Shown here one piece after another: positions 1 to 9,604 of a stretch of DNA of 64,000 nt. A model generated the notes under the pieces. The model was not told the DNA's origin and made no database searches. It worked only from the letters and a program-made list of their open reading frames with translations. Each line of letters begins with the position of its first letter. The stretch's first letter is position 1. Position numbers and translations under genes: made by a program. The stretch is from Vallitalea okinawensis (lineage in GTDB: Bacteria > Bacillota > Clostridia > Lachnospirales > PQDH01), in NCBI RefSeq assembly GCF_002964605.1, contig NZ_PQDH01000007.1, forward strand, positions 265,855 through 329,854, read 5' to 3'.

Positions 1-1509
1 CGAACATGCTGGCAGTGTAAATTTAACTCCCCTATCTGTTACAGTAAAATCAGTAAACTCTTCAACTTTTACAACTTCTGGATTGTCAAAAGTATTATGA
101 GCATCCATTTTATTAGTTAAGATAGTTGCTTTAACATGCTCTGGTTTTAGCTCAGCAAATAATATTTCCATATCCGCTGATTCTGTTATCGAAATATTAT
201 TGATTGTTGCAGTAATTGTTCCATCTTCAGCTATCGATGCTGATTCAAAGATATCAGCAACCTTAAAGTCATCTTCAGCACCAATTACTTCAATACCATC
301 AACGTAACTTTCAAGTAGTGCAGCATCTTGATGATTCTTATACATTTTGAACACATGGTATGTTGGGGTTAATACCATCTTTTTACCTTCAGTTAAAATC
401 ATCGCTTGCAGTACATTGACCATTTGTGCAATATTAGTCATGTGAACACGATCGCAATGTTTATTGAAGATATTTAAAGATAAACCTGCAACTAAAGCAT
501 CACGCATGGTGTTTTGTTGGTATAAGAAGAAAGGATTTGTCCCTGGTTCAGAAGCAAACCATGTTCCCCATTCATCTACCATTAAGCCAACTTTTTTATT
601 TGGATCATGTCTGTCCATGATTGTACCATGCTTCTCAATCAACTCATCTATGAATGCAGCTTTTGTCATTGTTCTATACCAGCCAGCTTTATCAAACTCT
701 GTAGCTAAACCTTTCTGAACATGTCCATCTGGATAAGTATAGTAGTGTAATGCTAAACCACTTAAACCTGTTTGAAGCATTTCTTGATACCAATCATACT
801 CTGGAGCAAATCCTTTATCATTTAAGATTGTATCCATAACAACCTCAGTCCAATTGTAATCATCACCATTTGGACCAGAAGCAATTCTCTTAATTGGCCT
901 ATCAAAACTATAGTTTTTTACAAATGTATTATAGCGACGATATTCACCTGCATAGTGAGCTGGAGGCATATGACCACCGCACCCCCAGCTTTCATTACCT
1001 ATTCCTAAGTAATCTACTTTCCAAGGTTCTTGCCGTCCATTTTTTCTTCTCTCCTCAACAACTGGAGACTCCGCATCGGAAGTCATGTACTCTACCCATT
1101 CGTTCATTTCTTGTACAGTACCACTACCTAAGTTAGCATTGACATAGGTTTTACACCCAAGTTGCTCACATAACTCGAAAAATTCATGAGTACCAAAGCT
1201 ATTATCTTCTACCTTCCCCCCCCAAGTGGTATTAATCATTTTCTTGCGTGTTTCTTTAGGACCAATACCATCTCTCCAGTGGTACTCATCTGCAAAACAT
1301 CCTCCTGGCCATCGTAGTACAGGAACTTGCAATTCTTTAAGAGCATCTACTACGTCCTTACGCATTCCGTTTATATTAGGAATTTCAGAATCCTCCCCTA
1401 CATAAATACCTTCATAGATACAACGACCAAGATGCTCTGCAAATTGACCATATATTTCAGCCTTAATCTGACCTTGCTTGTTATTCTCATTAATAAACAA
1501 CTTTTTCAT
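1..1509 (-). CDS. abfA: Intracellular alpha-L-arabinofuranosidase, GH51 (3' end cut by window edge)
   Basis: My translation from the ATG at 1509, behind AGGAG, is open for 503 codons to the window edge, so only a few C-terminal residues should be missing (the reading ends in the beta-sandwich motif FTLPAC). It releases terminal arabinofuranosyl units from arabino-oligosaccharides. Seen: N-terminal EHLGRCIYEGI, LRWPGGCFADEYHW near residues 65-78, the acid/base motif GNESWGCGG with Glu near 173, and the nucleophile region VDEWGTW near residue 290. There is no signal peptide, so a cytoplasmic enzyme acting on imported oligosaccharides is inferred. Its upstream AraR-like box and the neighbouring araDBRA genes put it in the arabinose regulon. 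Confidence 0.93.
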   Translation of the reverse strand, partial: MKKLFINENNKQGQIKAEIYGQFAEHLGRCIYEGIYVGEDSEIPNINGMRKDVVDALKELQVPVLRWPGGCFADEYHWRDGIGPKETRKKMINTTWGGKVEDNSFGTHEFFELCEQLGCKTYVNANLGSGTVQEMNEWVEYMTSDAESPVVEERRKNGRQEPWKVDYLGIGNESWGCGGHMPPAHYAGEYRRYNTFVKNYSFDRPIKRIASGPNGDDYNWTEVVMDTILNDKGFAPEYDWYQEMLQTGLSGLALHYYTYPDGHVQKGLATEFDKAGWYRTMTKAAFIDELIEKHGTIMDRHDPNKKVGLMVDEWGTWFASEPGTNPFFLYQQNTMRDALVAGLSLNIFNKHCDRVHMTNIAQMVNVLQAMILTEGKKMVLTPTYHVFKMYKNHQDAALLESYVDGIEVIGAEDDFKVADIFESASIAEDGTITATINNISITESADMEILFAELKPEHVKATILTNKMDAHNTFDNPEVVKVEEFTDFTVTDRGVKFTLPACS

Positions 1510-1550
1510 AATTATATAAGCTCCTTTCAGTGCTATTCATCATAGTTTTA

Positions 1551-1565
1551 ATTTTACGTACAACT
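1551..1565. promoter_or_regulatory. AraR-type operator upstream of abfA
   Basis: The minus strand reads AGTTGTACGTAAAAT, close to the ATTTGTACGTACAAAT-type AraR operators known from Bacillus and to the other boxes in this window. It lies about 40 bases upstream of the abfA start. A separate operator here implies that abfA has its own promoter, although I could not pick out clear -35 and -10 boxes. Confidence 0.6.
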
Positions 1566-1731
1566 AAACCCTTTTTTTCAATCCTTTAAAAGTTTATATA
1601 TATCATGGTTTTGTTTATGCTACTCTTTTATTTAATTATTCTTTTCAAATTGATTGCCCTATACTCTTGTGGGGATATCCCCTCCCCTTATATAAATATC
1701 TTTTGAAATACTGCTTCTATAAAGAAATTTA

Positions 1732-1989
1732 TTATAGCCATTTATCATAAGGGCATTTATTTTTTTTCATAATACCTCGTAACTCTACATAACATCCGCA
1801 TCCACTACACATACCGTCTACTAACTTATCGCATTCTTGGCAGATATCCAACCGTTCCTTATAGGTTACATTACCTACCTTTAAATCTTCATCTATACTA
1901 TTTATATATATACTTAAGCTTTCGAAGTACTCTGCATCGACCTCTTTAAGTAAGCATCTTTTACAGATCCTGTTTGGATATTCCACCAT
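1732..1989 (-). CDS. Small cysteine-rich protein, DUF6171-like
   Basis: An 85-residue protein starting at the ATG after GAGGTG. It has four paired-cysteine knuckles: CKRC near residue 9, CQEC near 50, CSGCGC near 61-66 and a final C-P-Y-D-K-W. That is the arrangement of small zinc-ribbon proteins annotated DUF6171; function is unknown. It sits between araD and abfA in the same direction, so it is probably transcribed with the arabinose genes, but nothing in it suggests a sugar role. Zinc binding is inferred from the cysteine pattern. Confidence 0.7.
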   Translation of the reverse strand: MVEYPNRICKRCLLKEVDAEYFESLSIYINSIDEDLKVGNVTYKERLDICQECDKLVDGMCSGCGCYVELRGIMKKNKCPYDKWL

Positions 1990-2076
1990 TTAATCACCTC
2001 AACAGTCATGAATGAAACTTAAAGTATTGTAGCTTGTCTTTATAATTTATTATATTTCTAAAGATTATTCATATCA

Positions 2077-2769
2077 TTATTGCCCATAATAAGCATTTGA
2101 TCCATGTTTTCTTAAGAAATGCTTATCTAATAAAACTGATTGCATGGTTTCTTTATTCTTATGAGCTGTTAATTGAAGCGTTAAATGATTCATATGGGCA
2201 ATTTCTTCAAGCACTGTTGCATGATAAACAGCTTCTTTTGCATCTTTTCCCCAGGTGAAAGGACCATGCTCTTTCACAAGAACTGCCGGTACCTCCATGG
2301 CCTTTTCTGCGTCGAAAGTTTCAACTATTACTTTCCCTGTTTCCTTTTCATATTCACCAGCTATTTCTTTCGGTGTCATATGTCTTGTACATGGAATTTC
2401 TCCATAGAAATAGTCTCCATGTGTTGTACCAAAAGGCTTAATACCTACTCCTGCTTGTGCAAATACTGTTGCATATCGAGAGTGGGTATGAACGACTCCA
2501 CCAACTTCAGGGAAGGCTTTGTAAATCTCTAAATGAGTAGCAGTATCTGATGAAGGTTTATAGTCTCCTTCAATCTTATTACCTTCAAGGTCCACTACAA
2601 CCATCATATCAGCTGTCATCCCGTCATACTCTACTCCACTAGGCTTAATAACTACATAGCCCGTTTCACGATCAATGCCGCTTACATTTCCCCATGTATA
2701 GAGTACAAGACATTGTTTAACAAGTTCTAAATTAGCTTCTAATACTTCTTGCTTTAGTTGCTCTAGCAT
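2077..2769 (-). CDS. araD: L-ribulose-5-phosphate 4-epimerase
   Basis: Converts L-ribulose 5-phosphate to D-xylulose 5-phosphate, the last step of arabinose breakdown before the pentose phosphate pathway. The 230 residues match the normal length of class II aldolase/epimerase AraD. Seen: the N-terminal [11 protein letters not shown] motif, [18 protein letters not shown], zinc-ligand region [13 protein letters not shown] near residues 95-105, and HGPFTWG near 171, which carries the third zinc histidine. It starts at an ATG behind GGGGG, 50 bases after araB, in the araB-araD order usual for Firmicutes. Confidence 0.96.
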   Translation of the reverse strand: MLEQLKQEVLEANLELVKQCLVLYTWGNVSGIDRETGYVVIKPSGVEYDGMTADMMVVVDLEGNKIEGDYKPSSDTATHLEIYKAFPEVGGVVHTHSRYATVFAQAGVGIKPFGTTHGDYFYGEIPCTRHMTPKEIAGEYEKETGKVIVETFDAEKAMEVPAVLVKEHGPFTWGKDAKEAVYHATVLEEIAHMNHLTLQLTAHKNKETMQSVLLDKHFLRKHGSNAYYGQ

Positions 2770-2819
2770 CTAGAGTTCCCCCTAAACATTAAAATATATT
2801 GTAATTATATATGGATTGA

Positions 2820-4490
2820 TTATTGTACCTCTTCTTTTATTTTCTTTAAGGTTTTCATAACATTGTTTTCACCACGACCAAAGTAGTCATGTAATTTAGC
2901 ATACTCTGCAAAAAGTTGGTCGTATACTTTGACGTTCTCTTCTACTGGGCTAAATACTTCATCTTTTAAATGAGCCATATGCTCAGCAGCTTCAACGATT
3001 GTATCATAACCACCTGGCTCTGAACCTGCTACTACTGCACCGAACATGGCTGAACCTAATGCAGGTGTTTGCTTAGATGCAGAAATCTTAATATACATAT
3101 TGGTTACATCAGCATAGATTTGCATAAGCATTTTGTTTTTCTCTGGTAGTCCACCACAGGCATATAGCTCATTAACTGGTACACCATTTTCTCTAAATGT
3201 TTCAATAATCATACGTTGTCCAAAGGCTGTTGCTTCAATTAAAGCTCTATAGAGTTCTTCTGGTTTTGTTTGTAAGTTCATACCAAGGAACATACCTGTA
3301 AGATTAGTATCAACTAAACAAGAACGGTTACCATTCCACCAATCTAATGCAAGGATTCCATTTTCACCTGGTTTAAGCTTGCTTGCCTTTTCTTCTAAGA
3401 GTACATGAATGTTGATGCCTCTTTCTTTTGCTTCATTCTCATACGATTCTGGAATACAATTGGTTACAAACCATTCGTAGATATCTCCTACCGCAGATTG
3501 TCCCGCTTCATAAGCATAGAATCCTGGTACTGCACCATCTTCAACAACACCACACATACCTGGTACTATTTTCTCTTCATTACCAAGAAGGATATTACAT
3601 ACAGATGTCCCCATGATCATAAGTAGTTTACCTGCATTTGTTACCTTAACAGCTGGTGCTGCTACATGAGCATCTACATTTCCAACAGAGATAGCGATAC
3701 CCGGTTTAAGTCCCATGACTTTTGCCATCTCTTCAGTTAACTCCCCTGCTTTGCTACCAATAGACAGGATTGGAGCATTGAACTTCTCTTCCACTAAATT
3801 CTCCATACGAGGATCTAATGCCTTGAAGAAGTCCTTACTTGGGAATCCTTTTTGCTTGTGCCAAATTGCCTTATAGCCTGCTGTACAACTGTTACGAACA
3901 TCTTTGCCTGTCATTTGCATGGTAATCCAATCCGCTGCTTCCATAAAGGTATGCGCTTCATCATAGATTTCAGGAGCTTCATCAAGGATTTGCCAGATCT
4001 TTGGAATCATCCATTCTGAAGATATCTTACCACCGTAACGTGCTAAAAACTCTTCGCCACGCTCACCAGCTCTAGCATTTAGTTGGTCTGCTTCATTTTG
4101 AGCAGCATGGTGTTTCCATAGTTTACACCAAGCATGTGGATTATTTTTATGCTCATCGTATTGGCAAAGTACTTTACCTTCTTTTGATACTGGCATCATG
4201 GTACATGCTGTGAAGTCAACACCAATGCCAATAATATCATCTACACTTACACCTGATTCTTTTACTGCCTCAGGTACAGCAGTTTGAAGAACATAGACAT
4301 AATCATCTGGGTTTTCTAATGCCCAGTCATGGTCTAGTTTGATATCTGTACGTGGTAATTTCTCATCAATAACACAATCAGGGTAAGGGGTTACAGCCTC
4401 CCCTAATGTTTGACCTGTAGTAATATCTACAACAATAGCTCTTCCTGATTGTGTACCATAGTCAATACCAATTGTATATTTCTTATCCAT
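2820..4490 (-). CDS. araB: L-ribulokinase
   Basis: FGGY-family kinase that phosphorylates L-ribulose to L-ribulose 5-phosphate with ATP. Seen: the N-terminal phosphate-binding motif [22 protein letters not shown]-like [32 protein letters not shown] and [19 protein letters not shown], all typical of AraB. The ORF is open further upstream, but GGAGG lies seven bases before the ATG at 4490, and the protein then begins [12 protein letters not shown], as in homologues (556 residues). The promoter and operator just upstream indicate repression by AraR. Downstream araD follows after 50 bases. Confidence 0.96.
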   Translation of the reverse strand: MDKKYTIGIDYGTQSGRAIVVDITTGQTLGEAVTPYPDCVIDEKLPRTDIKLDHDWALENPDDYVYVLQTAVPEAVKESGVSVDDIIGIGVDFTACTMMPVSKEGKVLCQYDEHKNNPHAWCKLWKHHAAQNEADQLNARAGERGEEFLARYGGKISSEWMIPKIWQILDEAPEIYDEAHTFMEAADWITMQMTGKDVRNSCTAGYKAIWHKQKGFPSKDFFKALDPRMENLVEEKFNAPILSIGSKAGELTEEMAKVMGLKPGIAISVGNVDAHVAAPAVKVTNAGKLLMIMGTSVCNILLGNEEKIVPGMCGVVEDGAVPGFYAYEAGQSAVGDIYEWFVTNCIPESYENEAKERGINIHVLLEEKASKLKPGENGILALDWWNGNRSCLVDTNLTGMFLGMNLQTKPEELYRALIEATAFGQRMIIETFRENGVPVNELYACGGLPEKNKMLMQIYADVTNMYIKISASKQTPALGSAMFGAVVAGSEPGGYDTIVEAAEHMAHLKDEVFSPVEENVKVYDQLFAEYAKLHDYFGRGENNVMKTLKKIKEEVQ

Positions 4491-4554
4491 CATGAACCCT
4501 CCAAGAGATAATTTCACTCCATACATATACGTATGTTTTTATCTATATATTAAT

Positions 4555-4599
4555 TCTTGTCCGTACAAGTATTGTAACATCAATTTTTAGGCTTGTAAA
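4555..4599 (-). promoter_or_regulatory. araB promoter with AraR operator
   Basis: On the minus strand TTTACA (4594-4599) and TACAAT (4571-4576) are separated by 17 bases, a good sigma-A promoter. The operator at 4555-4572 reads ACTTGTACGGACAAG, a near-perfect AraR box beginning at the -10 element and covering the start site, so bound AraR would block initiation of araBD. Confidence 0.75.
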
Positions 4600-4620
4600 G
4601 TTAAAAACTTTCCTACATTA

Positions 4621-4658
4621 AAATAACGAGCTCTCCATAAAGAGAACTCGTTATTTTT
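4621..4658 (-). terminator. Terminator after araR
   Basis: On the minus strand the arms AATAACGAG and CTCGTTATT, with an inner TCTC/GAGA pair, form a long hairpin followed by TTTTAA. It lies a few bases after the araR stop codon and separates araR from the araB promoter. Confidence 0.8.
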
Positions 4659-4662
4659 ACTA

Positions 4663-5760
4663 TTACTTAATATTCTTAGCTGATTCACGATAAATGATAT
4701 CTGTCTTCAATACTTCTTGTTTTATTAATTTTTTATTTTGTAGCATTTCTAGTATTGATTTAGCAGCCTCTTTTCCTATTTTCCCTTTAGGATGAGCTAC
4801 GGTAGTTAAATTAGCCATTCTAGCCATTCTAGAATTATCAAAACTTACCACCGACAGATCTTCTGGTACTTCTATGCCTTTTTCATTCAGTCGATCAATT
4901 GCTTTAATGGCTATCTGATCATTATAGCAAACTAAACCCGTCATTCCCTCTACACGTTGAAAAAAGTTATCTTTATAATATTGACTACTTAAAAAATTCT
5001 TTTGGTCTTCAGTTGTATACCATAGTATTGAACCTTCTTGAATTGGGATATCTAATTCACGATGTGCTTTCAAAAATCCTTGATAACGCAGATGCCCTTG
5101 CATATCATCGCTTTTAAAAATACCTCCTATTCTCGTATGCCCTAGTTCAATTAAATGCTTCGTTACTTCATATCCACCACTTACATCATCTTCTACTATG
5201 TAGGAAGATGATAAGTTGGAGTAATACCCATGGATGAATAGGATTGGTACTCCTTTTTTCCTTAGCTCATCATAGAGTTCAATATTAGGATTAGGAAGTG
5301 CACTTTTAGTAGGCTCAACAATTAAAGCACTTATATCGTTATCAAGCATATTCAGAATACACTGGCGTTCTTTCTCTATTTGATTATTGGTATTACCCAA
5401 GATAATACTGTACCCTTCATCAGCAAGTACTTTATCTATTCCCTCAATTATTTCTGGAAATATGTAGTCTTTGATATATGTCGTAATAACGCCAACAAGT
5501 TGCTTAGGTCTTTGGGATACTCCATTTCCTTTAGTAAAACGATCGGATACAAACGTGCCTTTCCCTTGGGCTGTATATAGCCATCCTTCAACAACGAGAT
5601 CACCAATAGCTTTACGTACCGTATGTCGACTAACATTAAACTTCTTTGTGAGTTCATATTCTGATGGCATACGATCATGCTCTTTCAATTGTCCACTTCT
5701 TATATATTCCTTTATATATTCTGTTACTTGAATATATTTAGGTTGATTAGATACATTCAT
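4663..5760 (-). CDS. araR: Arabinose-responsive repressor AraR (GntR DNA-binding domain, LacI-type sensor)
   Basis: Represses arabinose genes and is released by L-arabinose. Residues about 5-70 are a GntR winged helix (YIKEYIRSGQLKEHDRMPSEYEL, then VSRHTVRKAIGDLVVEGWL). The rest is a LacI/GalR periplasmic-binding fold (VGVITTYIKDYIFPEIIEGID, GGYEVTKHLIELGHTRIGGI, and VPEDLSVVSFDNS). GntR joined to a LacI-type sensor is diagnostic of AraR. An ATG four codons upstream overlaps the GAGGTG ribosome site, so I start at 5760 (365 residues). It is divergent from araA, and a box between its own -35 and -10 suggests autoregulation. Confidence 0.94.
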   Translation of the reverse strand: MNVSNQPKYIQVTEYIKEYIRSGQLKEHDRMPSEYELTKKFNVSRHTVRKAIGDLVVEGWLYTAQGKGTFVSDRFTKGNGVSQRPKQLVGVITTYIKDYIFPEIIEGIDKVLADEGYSIILGNTNNQIEKERQCILNMLDNDISALIVEPTKSALPNPNIELYDELRKKGVPILFIHGYYSNLSSSYIVEDDVSGGYEVTKHLIELGHTRIGGIFKSDDMQGHLRYQGFLKAHRELDIPIQEGSILWYTTEDQKNFLSSQYYKDNFFQRVEGMTGLVCYNDQIAIKAIDRLNEKGIEVPEDLSVVSFDNSRMARMANLTTVAHPKGKIGKEAAKSILEMLQNKKLIKQEVLKTDIIYRESAKNIK

Positions 5761-5842
5761 GTTACACCTCATTATTCTAATAGAGTCAACCTCAAATAAT
5801 CAATTTCCTGAACTTGTATGTCTTATTTTAGCATAGCATATA

Positions 5843-5869
5843 AACTTGTGCGTGTAAATATTATGCGCC
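5843..5869 (-). promoter_or_regulatory. araR promoter with AraR-like operator
   Basis: The box at 5843-5859, AACTTGTGCGTGTAAAT on the plus strand, resembles an AraR operator. The minus-strand araR promoter can be read as TTTACA, 17 bases, TATGCT, with this box covering the -35 and spacer. A half-site, AACTTGTATG, follows at 5811-5820. Autorepression of araR is inferred. Confidence 0.5.
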
Positions 5870-5991
5870 ACTAAATCAATGATACTATTCTTAACATGCT
5901 TTTCACTATTATGTGCTAGATCTACGACTCTTTTATCAAAGAGTATAAGTCAATAGATCTACTTTCTATACATAACTCCGTTAAAAACCTG

Positions 5992-6044
5992 TTGCTATTC
6001 ACTACGAGTTAAGATATAATGTAAATAAATTTGTATGTACAAGT
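5992..6044 (+). promoter_or_regulatory. araA promoter and AraR operator
   Basis: TTGCTA (5992-5997) and TATAAT (6015-6020) are 17 bases apart. Immediately downstream, at 6029-6044, lies ATTTGTATGTACAAGT, the best AraR box in the window, placed on the expected start site. The rest of the 336-base araR-araA intergenic region holds the araR promoter and a further half-site; I see nothing else in it. Confidence 0.75.
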
Positions 6045-6108
6045 TAATTATAATTTTATACATGTACTAATATTATTGTAATTATAACTTCATTAGGAGG
6101 TAATCAAT

Positions 6109-7584
6109 ATGAATAAAAGCTTTTGGTTTATAACCGGTAGCCAACATTTATACGGTGAAGAGATATTACGACAAGTAGCTAATCACTCTCAAGCCATCGT
6201 TGAAGGCTTCAATAACGCTGAACAAATAACATATCCTATTATCTTCAAGCCTACAGTAAAGACACCTGAAGAGATTAGGCAAGTATTGATGGAAGCCAAC
6301 ATGGATGATAGCTGTGCGGGTGTCATCACATGGATGCACACTTTCTCACCAGCCAAGATGTGGATTGCAGGGTTATCCATTTTAAATAAACCTTTACTTC
6401 ATCTTCATACACAATTCAATCAGGATATTCCTTGGGATGAGATTGATATGGATTTCATGAATTTGAACCAATCTGCCCATGGTGATCGCGAATATGGTTT
6501 TATAGGTGCTCGCATGGAGATCCCCCGCAAAGTTATAGCAGGTTATTGGGAAGATATTCAGGTAAGAGAACGTATTGGGCAATGGATGCATGTTGCCAAT
6601 GCATATGTAGCAAGCCGTAACTTGAAAGTAGCACGCTTTGGAGATAACATGCGCCAAGTTGCTGTGACAGAAGGGGATAAAGTTGAAGCACAGATAAAAT
6701 TTGGTTGGGAAGTTCACGGTTATGGTGTTGGTGATTTAGCAGCTATTGTTAACCAAGTTACTGATGCTCAAGTCGATGAACTTATGAAAGAATACTATGA
6801 ATTATATACTTTCCCTGAAGACGCTAGTGAACAGTTTATAGCTTCGGTCAGAGAGCAAGCTCGTATTGAGATTGGATTAGAAAAATTCTTAGTTGATGGC
6901 GGTTTCGGCGCATTTACAACAACCTTTGAAGATCTACATGGTTTTAAACAATTGCCTGGCTTAGCAGTACAACGTCTAATGGAGAAAGGCTTTGGTTTTG
7001 GTGGTGAAGGTGATTGGAAAACCTCTGCCCTTACACGCATGATGAAAATCATGGCTAATAATAAAGGCACTTCATTCATGGAGGACTATACTTATCACCT
7101 TAACCCAAGTAACCCAGCCATCCTTGGTGCACATATGTTAGAGGTTTGTCCTACCATTGCTAGCAAAAAACCTACAATGGATGTAAAGCCTTTAGGTATA
7201 GGTGGTAAAGAAGATCCTGCCCGCTTAATCTTTAACAGTAGAACGGGCTTGGCAGTATGTGCTTCACTAGTTGATTTAGGGCATCGTTTCAGATTAATTA
7301 TTAGTCAAGTCAATGCAGTGGATGTACCACAGAACATGCCTAATCTTCCTGTTGCTAATGTAATGTGGCAACCTGAACCAAGCTTAGAAACAGCGGCTGA
7401 AGCATGGATTTACGCTGGTGGTGCTCATCATACTGTATTCTCATATAACGTAACAATAGAACAGCTCACTGACTGGGCAGAAATGTGTGGCATTGAATGT
7501 GTTGTTATTGACAGTGAAACTAGAATTGCAACATTTAGAAATGAACTGCGATGGAATGATATCTATTGGAAACTGAATAAGTAA
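6109..7584 (+). CDS. araA: L-arabinose isomerase
   Basis: Interconverts L-arabinose and L-ribulose, the first catabolic step, with a divalent metal. The 491 residues are the usual AraA length. Seen: WFITGSQHLYGEE at the N terminus, GVITWMHTFSPAKMWI near residue 70, LHLHTQFN, GFIGARMEIPRKVIAGYW, FGFGGEGDWKTSAL near 300 (one catalytic Glu), FMEDYTYH near 325 (second Glu), and AGGAHHTVFSYN near 440 (metal His). It starts at an ATG behind AGGAGG. It is the only arabinose gene on the plus strand here, transcribed away from araR and ended by a hairpin. Confidence 0.97.
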   Translation: MNKSFWFITGSQHLYGEEILRQVANHSQAIVEGFNNAEQITYPIIFKPTVKTPEEIRQVLMEANMDDSCAGVITWMHTFSPAKMWIAGLSILNKPLLHLHTQFNQDIPWDEIDMDFMNLNQSAHGDREYGFIGARMEIPRKVIAGYWEDIQVRERIGQWMHVANAYVASRNLKVARFGDNMRQVAVTEGDKVEAQIKFGWEVHGYGVGDLAAIVNQVTDAQVDELMKEYYELYTFPEDASEQFIASVREQARIEIGLEKFLVDGGFGAFTTTFEDLHGFKQLPGLAVQRLMEKGFGFGGEGDWKTSALTRMMKIMANNKGTSFMEDYTYHLNPSNPAILGAHMLEVCPTIASKKPTMDVKPLGIGGKEDPARLIFNSRTGLAVCASLVDLGHRFRLIISQVNAVDVPQNMPNLPVANVMWQPEPSLETAAEAWIYAGGAHHTVFSYNVTIEQLTDWAEMCGIECVVIDSETRIATFRNELRWNDIYWKLNK

Positions 7585-7593
7585 CGTCAAGTT

Positions 7594-7617
7594 AAGCCAG
7601 CCCAAAGGGGCTGGCTT
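7594..7617. terminator. Hairpin between convergent araA and the DUF1566 gene
   Basis: Arms AAGCCAGCCC and GGGCTGGCTT with a four-base loop form a very stable stem ten bases after araA. It lies between two convergent genes and can serve both. The U-run is weak on both strands, so efficiency is uncertain. Confidence 0.7.
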
Positions 7618-7640
7618 ACTCATATATGTTCAATGATTGA

Positions 7641-9434
7641 TTAATCAATGACACGAACTGCACGAACCATGTTAAATACTTTTTGCTCATCACCTTGAGG
7701 AGCATTTTCATGTGATGCAGGATAATCGTCACGATCTCCTGTTTTTGGATCACTTCTCTGACATCCTGCCCCATGAACATCCATAGCATTACCATTCATT
7801 GCTCCCATTCCTCTACCAAAAGCTAGATATACAGCATTGCCTCCAAATATCTTCCCATCTAGATGAGTTGTACTGGACCAATAAAAACCGTAATCCTCTT
7901 GACCTGAGTAATTTGCAACTGGTGTACAATAGAACATATCACTAATGGCTGCTGAATCTGTTGTATCAGGTGACTTATTGTAGTCAACTAAGCTTTGTAG
8001 TTCTTTGGCATCAGGTAATTTCCAGTCGTCATAACCTGCAAACTCTAGGTCTTCACACCATTCTAATGCATCATCCCAATCCATTGTACCGTCACTATTA
8101 TCACCTGCATTGTAATAACCACTATCATAAGTCATCCACATAAGTCCTGTAGCTAAATCTGTAATGGTACCATCGCCGTTATTAACAAATTGGTTTTGAC
8201 CATAACCTGTATTCCCTCTTACATAGTAGACATAGAATTCTTTAGTAATTGGATAGCCTTTAATACGACCATCTGCAAAATTAAAGCCGAATACTGTTGT
8301 GTTGTCTGACATCGTTGGTGAGTCGTAAATCGTACTTGTTGCCATTTGTGAGTCAATAAATCGTTCTTCACCAGCTGCATCACCGTATTCAAACTCAAAA
8401 TAATCTGTATCTATATACGGTATTGATGTATCAGAAGATTTGCCTGTAACACCAGTAAATTGAACTAAAGAATAAAGCTCTTTAATAGTTGGTAATCGCC
8501 AATCGTCATAGCCCGCTAATTGAAAGTCTTCTAGATTATTAACAGCTTCTTCCCAAGTTATTTTTTCACCTGGGTCTTGCTGCCACATAAGCCCGGTGAC
8601 ATTATCCGTAACAGTACCATCACCATTATCAGTATAACTGGACTGATTACTTTGATAAGTCGCATCTTGACCATAGTAATCTTCACCCTTATCCGGCTCA
8701 CTGATTGTTAAAGTGTTACTATAGTATGTTGTTTGACCTGTATCAACAATTGGATAGCCTCCAACTTTTGAGGTATAACCCACTTCAGCTAATAATTCAG
8801 CTTCTATTTCATTTGCCTCTTCTACACTTAGCATGTTACCTGAGTTAGTTTTCTCTCCCACACCGTTTTGTTGCATGCCTTGATTACCTGATTGCATGCC
8901 TGATCCTTGTTGCATTCCTTGATTTTCCGATTGCATACCTGGTCCTTGTTGCATTCCCTGATTACCTGATTGCATACCTGGTCCTTGTTGCATTCCCTGA
9001 TTACCTGATTGCATACCTGGTCCTTGCTGCATTCCCTGATTACCTGATTGCATACCTGATCCTTGAGGAGGAACTAGAACTTCACGAAGTGAGTTGGCTT
9101 GGTCTTCTGTAATTATTCCAGCCTCAACTGCTCCAGTTAATAAATCTAGTCTTTGACCAGAAAGCCCAACTTGCCCATCAAGTTGTGGTCTATTTTCTTC
9201 CAAGTATTGCATCAGCTCCTCTGCTTCACTTTCTGATAATAAACCATTATTCACAAATTCATTTAGTACTACTTCTAGTCCTTTACCGCTATCTGATCTT
9301 TGTCTTTCCAATTGAGTGCTTCCTAATGGTCCATGAAAATCAGGTATGCTCCTAGCTCCAACGATAGAGCTTCCTAATATTAATGTAGAAATAATAGAAA
9401 TCACTAACATAACTTTTATTTTTCTTAATTTCAT
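7641..9434 (-). CDS. Exported protein with 13-residue repeats and two DUF1566 (Lcl-type) domains
   Basis: A 597-residue secreted or surface protein. Residues 1-27 form a signal sequence (KLRKIKV, then a hydrophobic run, then GARS). Residues 50-120 have two short helical motifs (LLSESEAEELMQYLEE and IITEDQANSLREVL). Residues 127-191 are five copies of a GMQSGNQGMQQGP unit. Then come two DUF1566 domains, marked by DNGDGTVTDNVTGLMW with GYDDWRLPTIKELYSLV, and by NNGDGTITDLATGLMW with GYDDWKLPDAKELQSLV. DUF1566 is a C-type-lectin-like family of unclear function. It starts at an ATG behind AGGGAG. It stands alone between a terminator and araA; no substrate can be named. Confidence 0.85.
   Translation of the reverse strand: MKLRKIKVMLVISIISTLILGSSIVGARSIPDFHGPLGSTQLERQRSDSGKGLEVVLNEFVNNGLLSESEAEELMQYLEENRPQLDGQVGLSGQRLDLLTGAVEAGIITEDQANSLREVLVPPQGSGMQSGNQGMQQGPGMQSGNQGMQQGPGMQSGNQGMQQGPGMQSENQGMQQGSGMQSGNQGMQQNGVGEKTNSGNMLSVEEANEIEAELLAEVGYTSKVGGYPIVDTGQTTYYSNTLTISEPDKGEDYYGQDATYQSNQSSYTDNGDGTVTDNVTGLMWQQDPGEKITWEEAVNNLEDFQLAGYDDWRLPTIKELYSLVQFTGVTGKSSDTSIPYIDTDYFEFEYGDAAGEERFIDSQMATSTIYDSPTMSDNTTVFGFNFADGRIKGYPITKEFYVYYVRGNTGYGQNQFVNNGDGTITDLATGLMWMTYDSGYYNAGDNSDGTMDWDDALEWCEDLEFAGYDDWKLPDAKELQSLVDYNKSPDTTDSAAISDMFYCTPVANYSGQEDYGFYWSSTTHLDGKIFGGNAVYLAFGRGMGAMNGNAMDVHGAGCQRSDPKTGDRDDYPASHENAPQGDEQKVFNMVRAVRVID
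8862..9056. repeat. Five tandem 39-base repeats inside the DUF1566 gene
   Basis: Five in-frame copies of a 39-base unit encode GMQSGNQGMQQGP. The first three copies are nearly identical at DNA level; the fourth has a Gly to Glu change and the last degenerates into the flanking sequence. Near-identity suggests recent copy-number change. Confidence 0.9.
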
Positions 9435-9527
9435 AATATTGATCTCCCTTCAATAAATACTTGATATGATATCCTTAATTAAATAATAAAATATAAATGT
9501 GAGGATGTTGTGTTGAATCCTCATAGA

Positions 9528-9570
9528 AAATAAAAATGAAGCATACTCGTCCTAATGACCTCTACGCTTC
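9528..9570 (-). terminator. Terminator after the ABC/YesMN operon
   Basis: On the minus strand GAAGCGTA and TATGCTTC pair (one G-U) around an inner GTC/GAC and are followed by ATTTTTATTTT. It lies just after the response-regulator gene and before the DUF1566 gene. A second small stem, GAGGAT with ATCCTC, follows at 9501-9522. Confidence 0.65.
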
Positions 9571-9604
9571 AATCTTATTTCCTTTATTGAATTTATAGTA
9601 ATCT

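Noticed and set aside
1671..1682. Operator at palindrome GGGGATATCCCC
   Set aside because: It is a perfect 12-base palindrome between the DUF6171 gene and abfA, but it is not near a promoter I can identify and matches no regulator encoded here.
8862..9056. CRISPR-like array
   Set aside because: The repeats are contiguous, 39 bases long without spacers, and in frame within a coding sequence.
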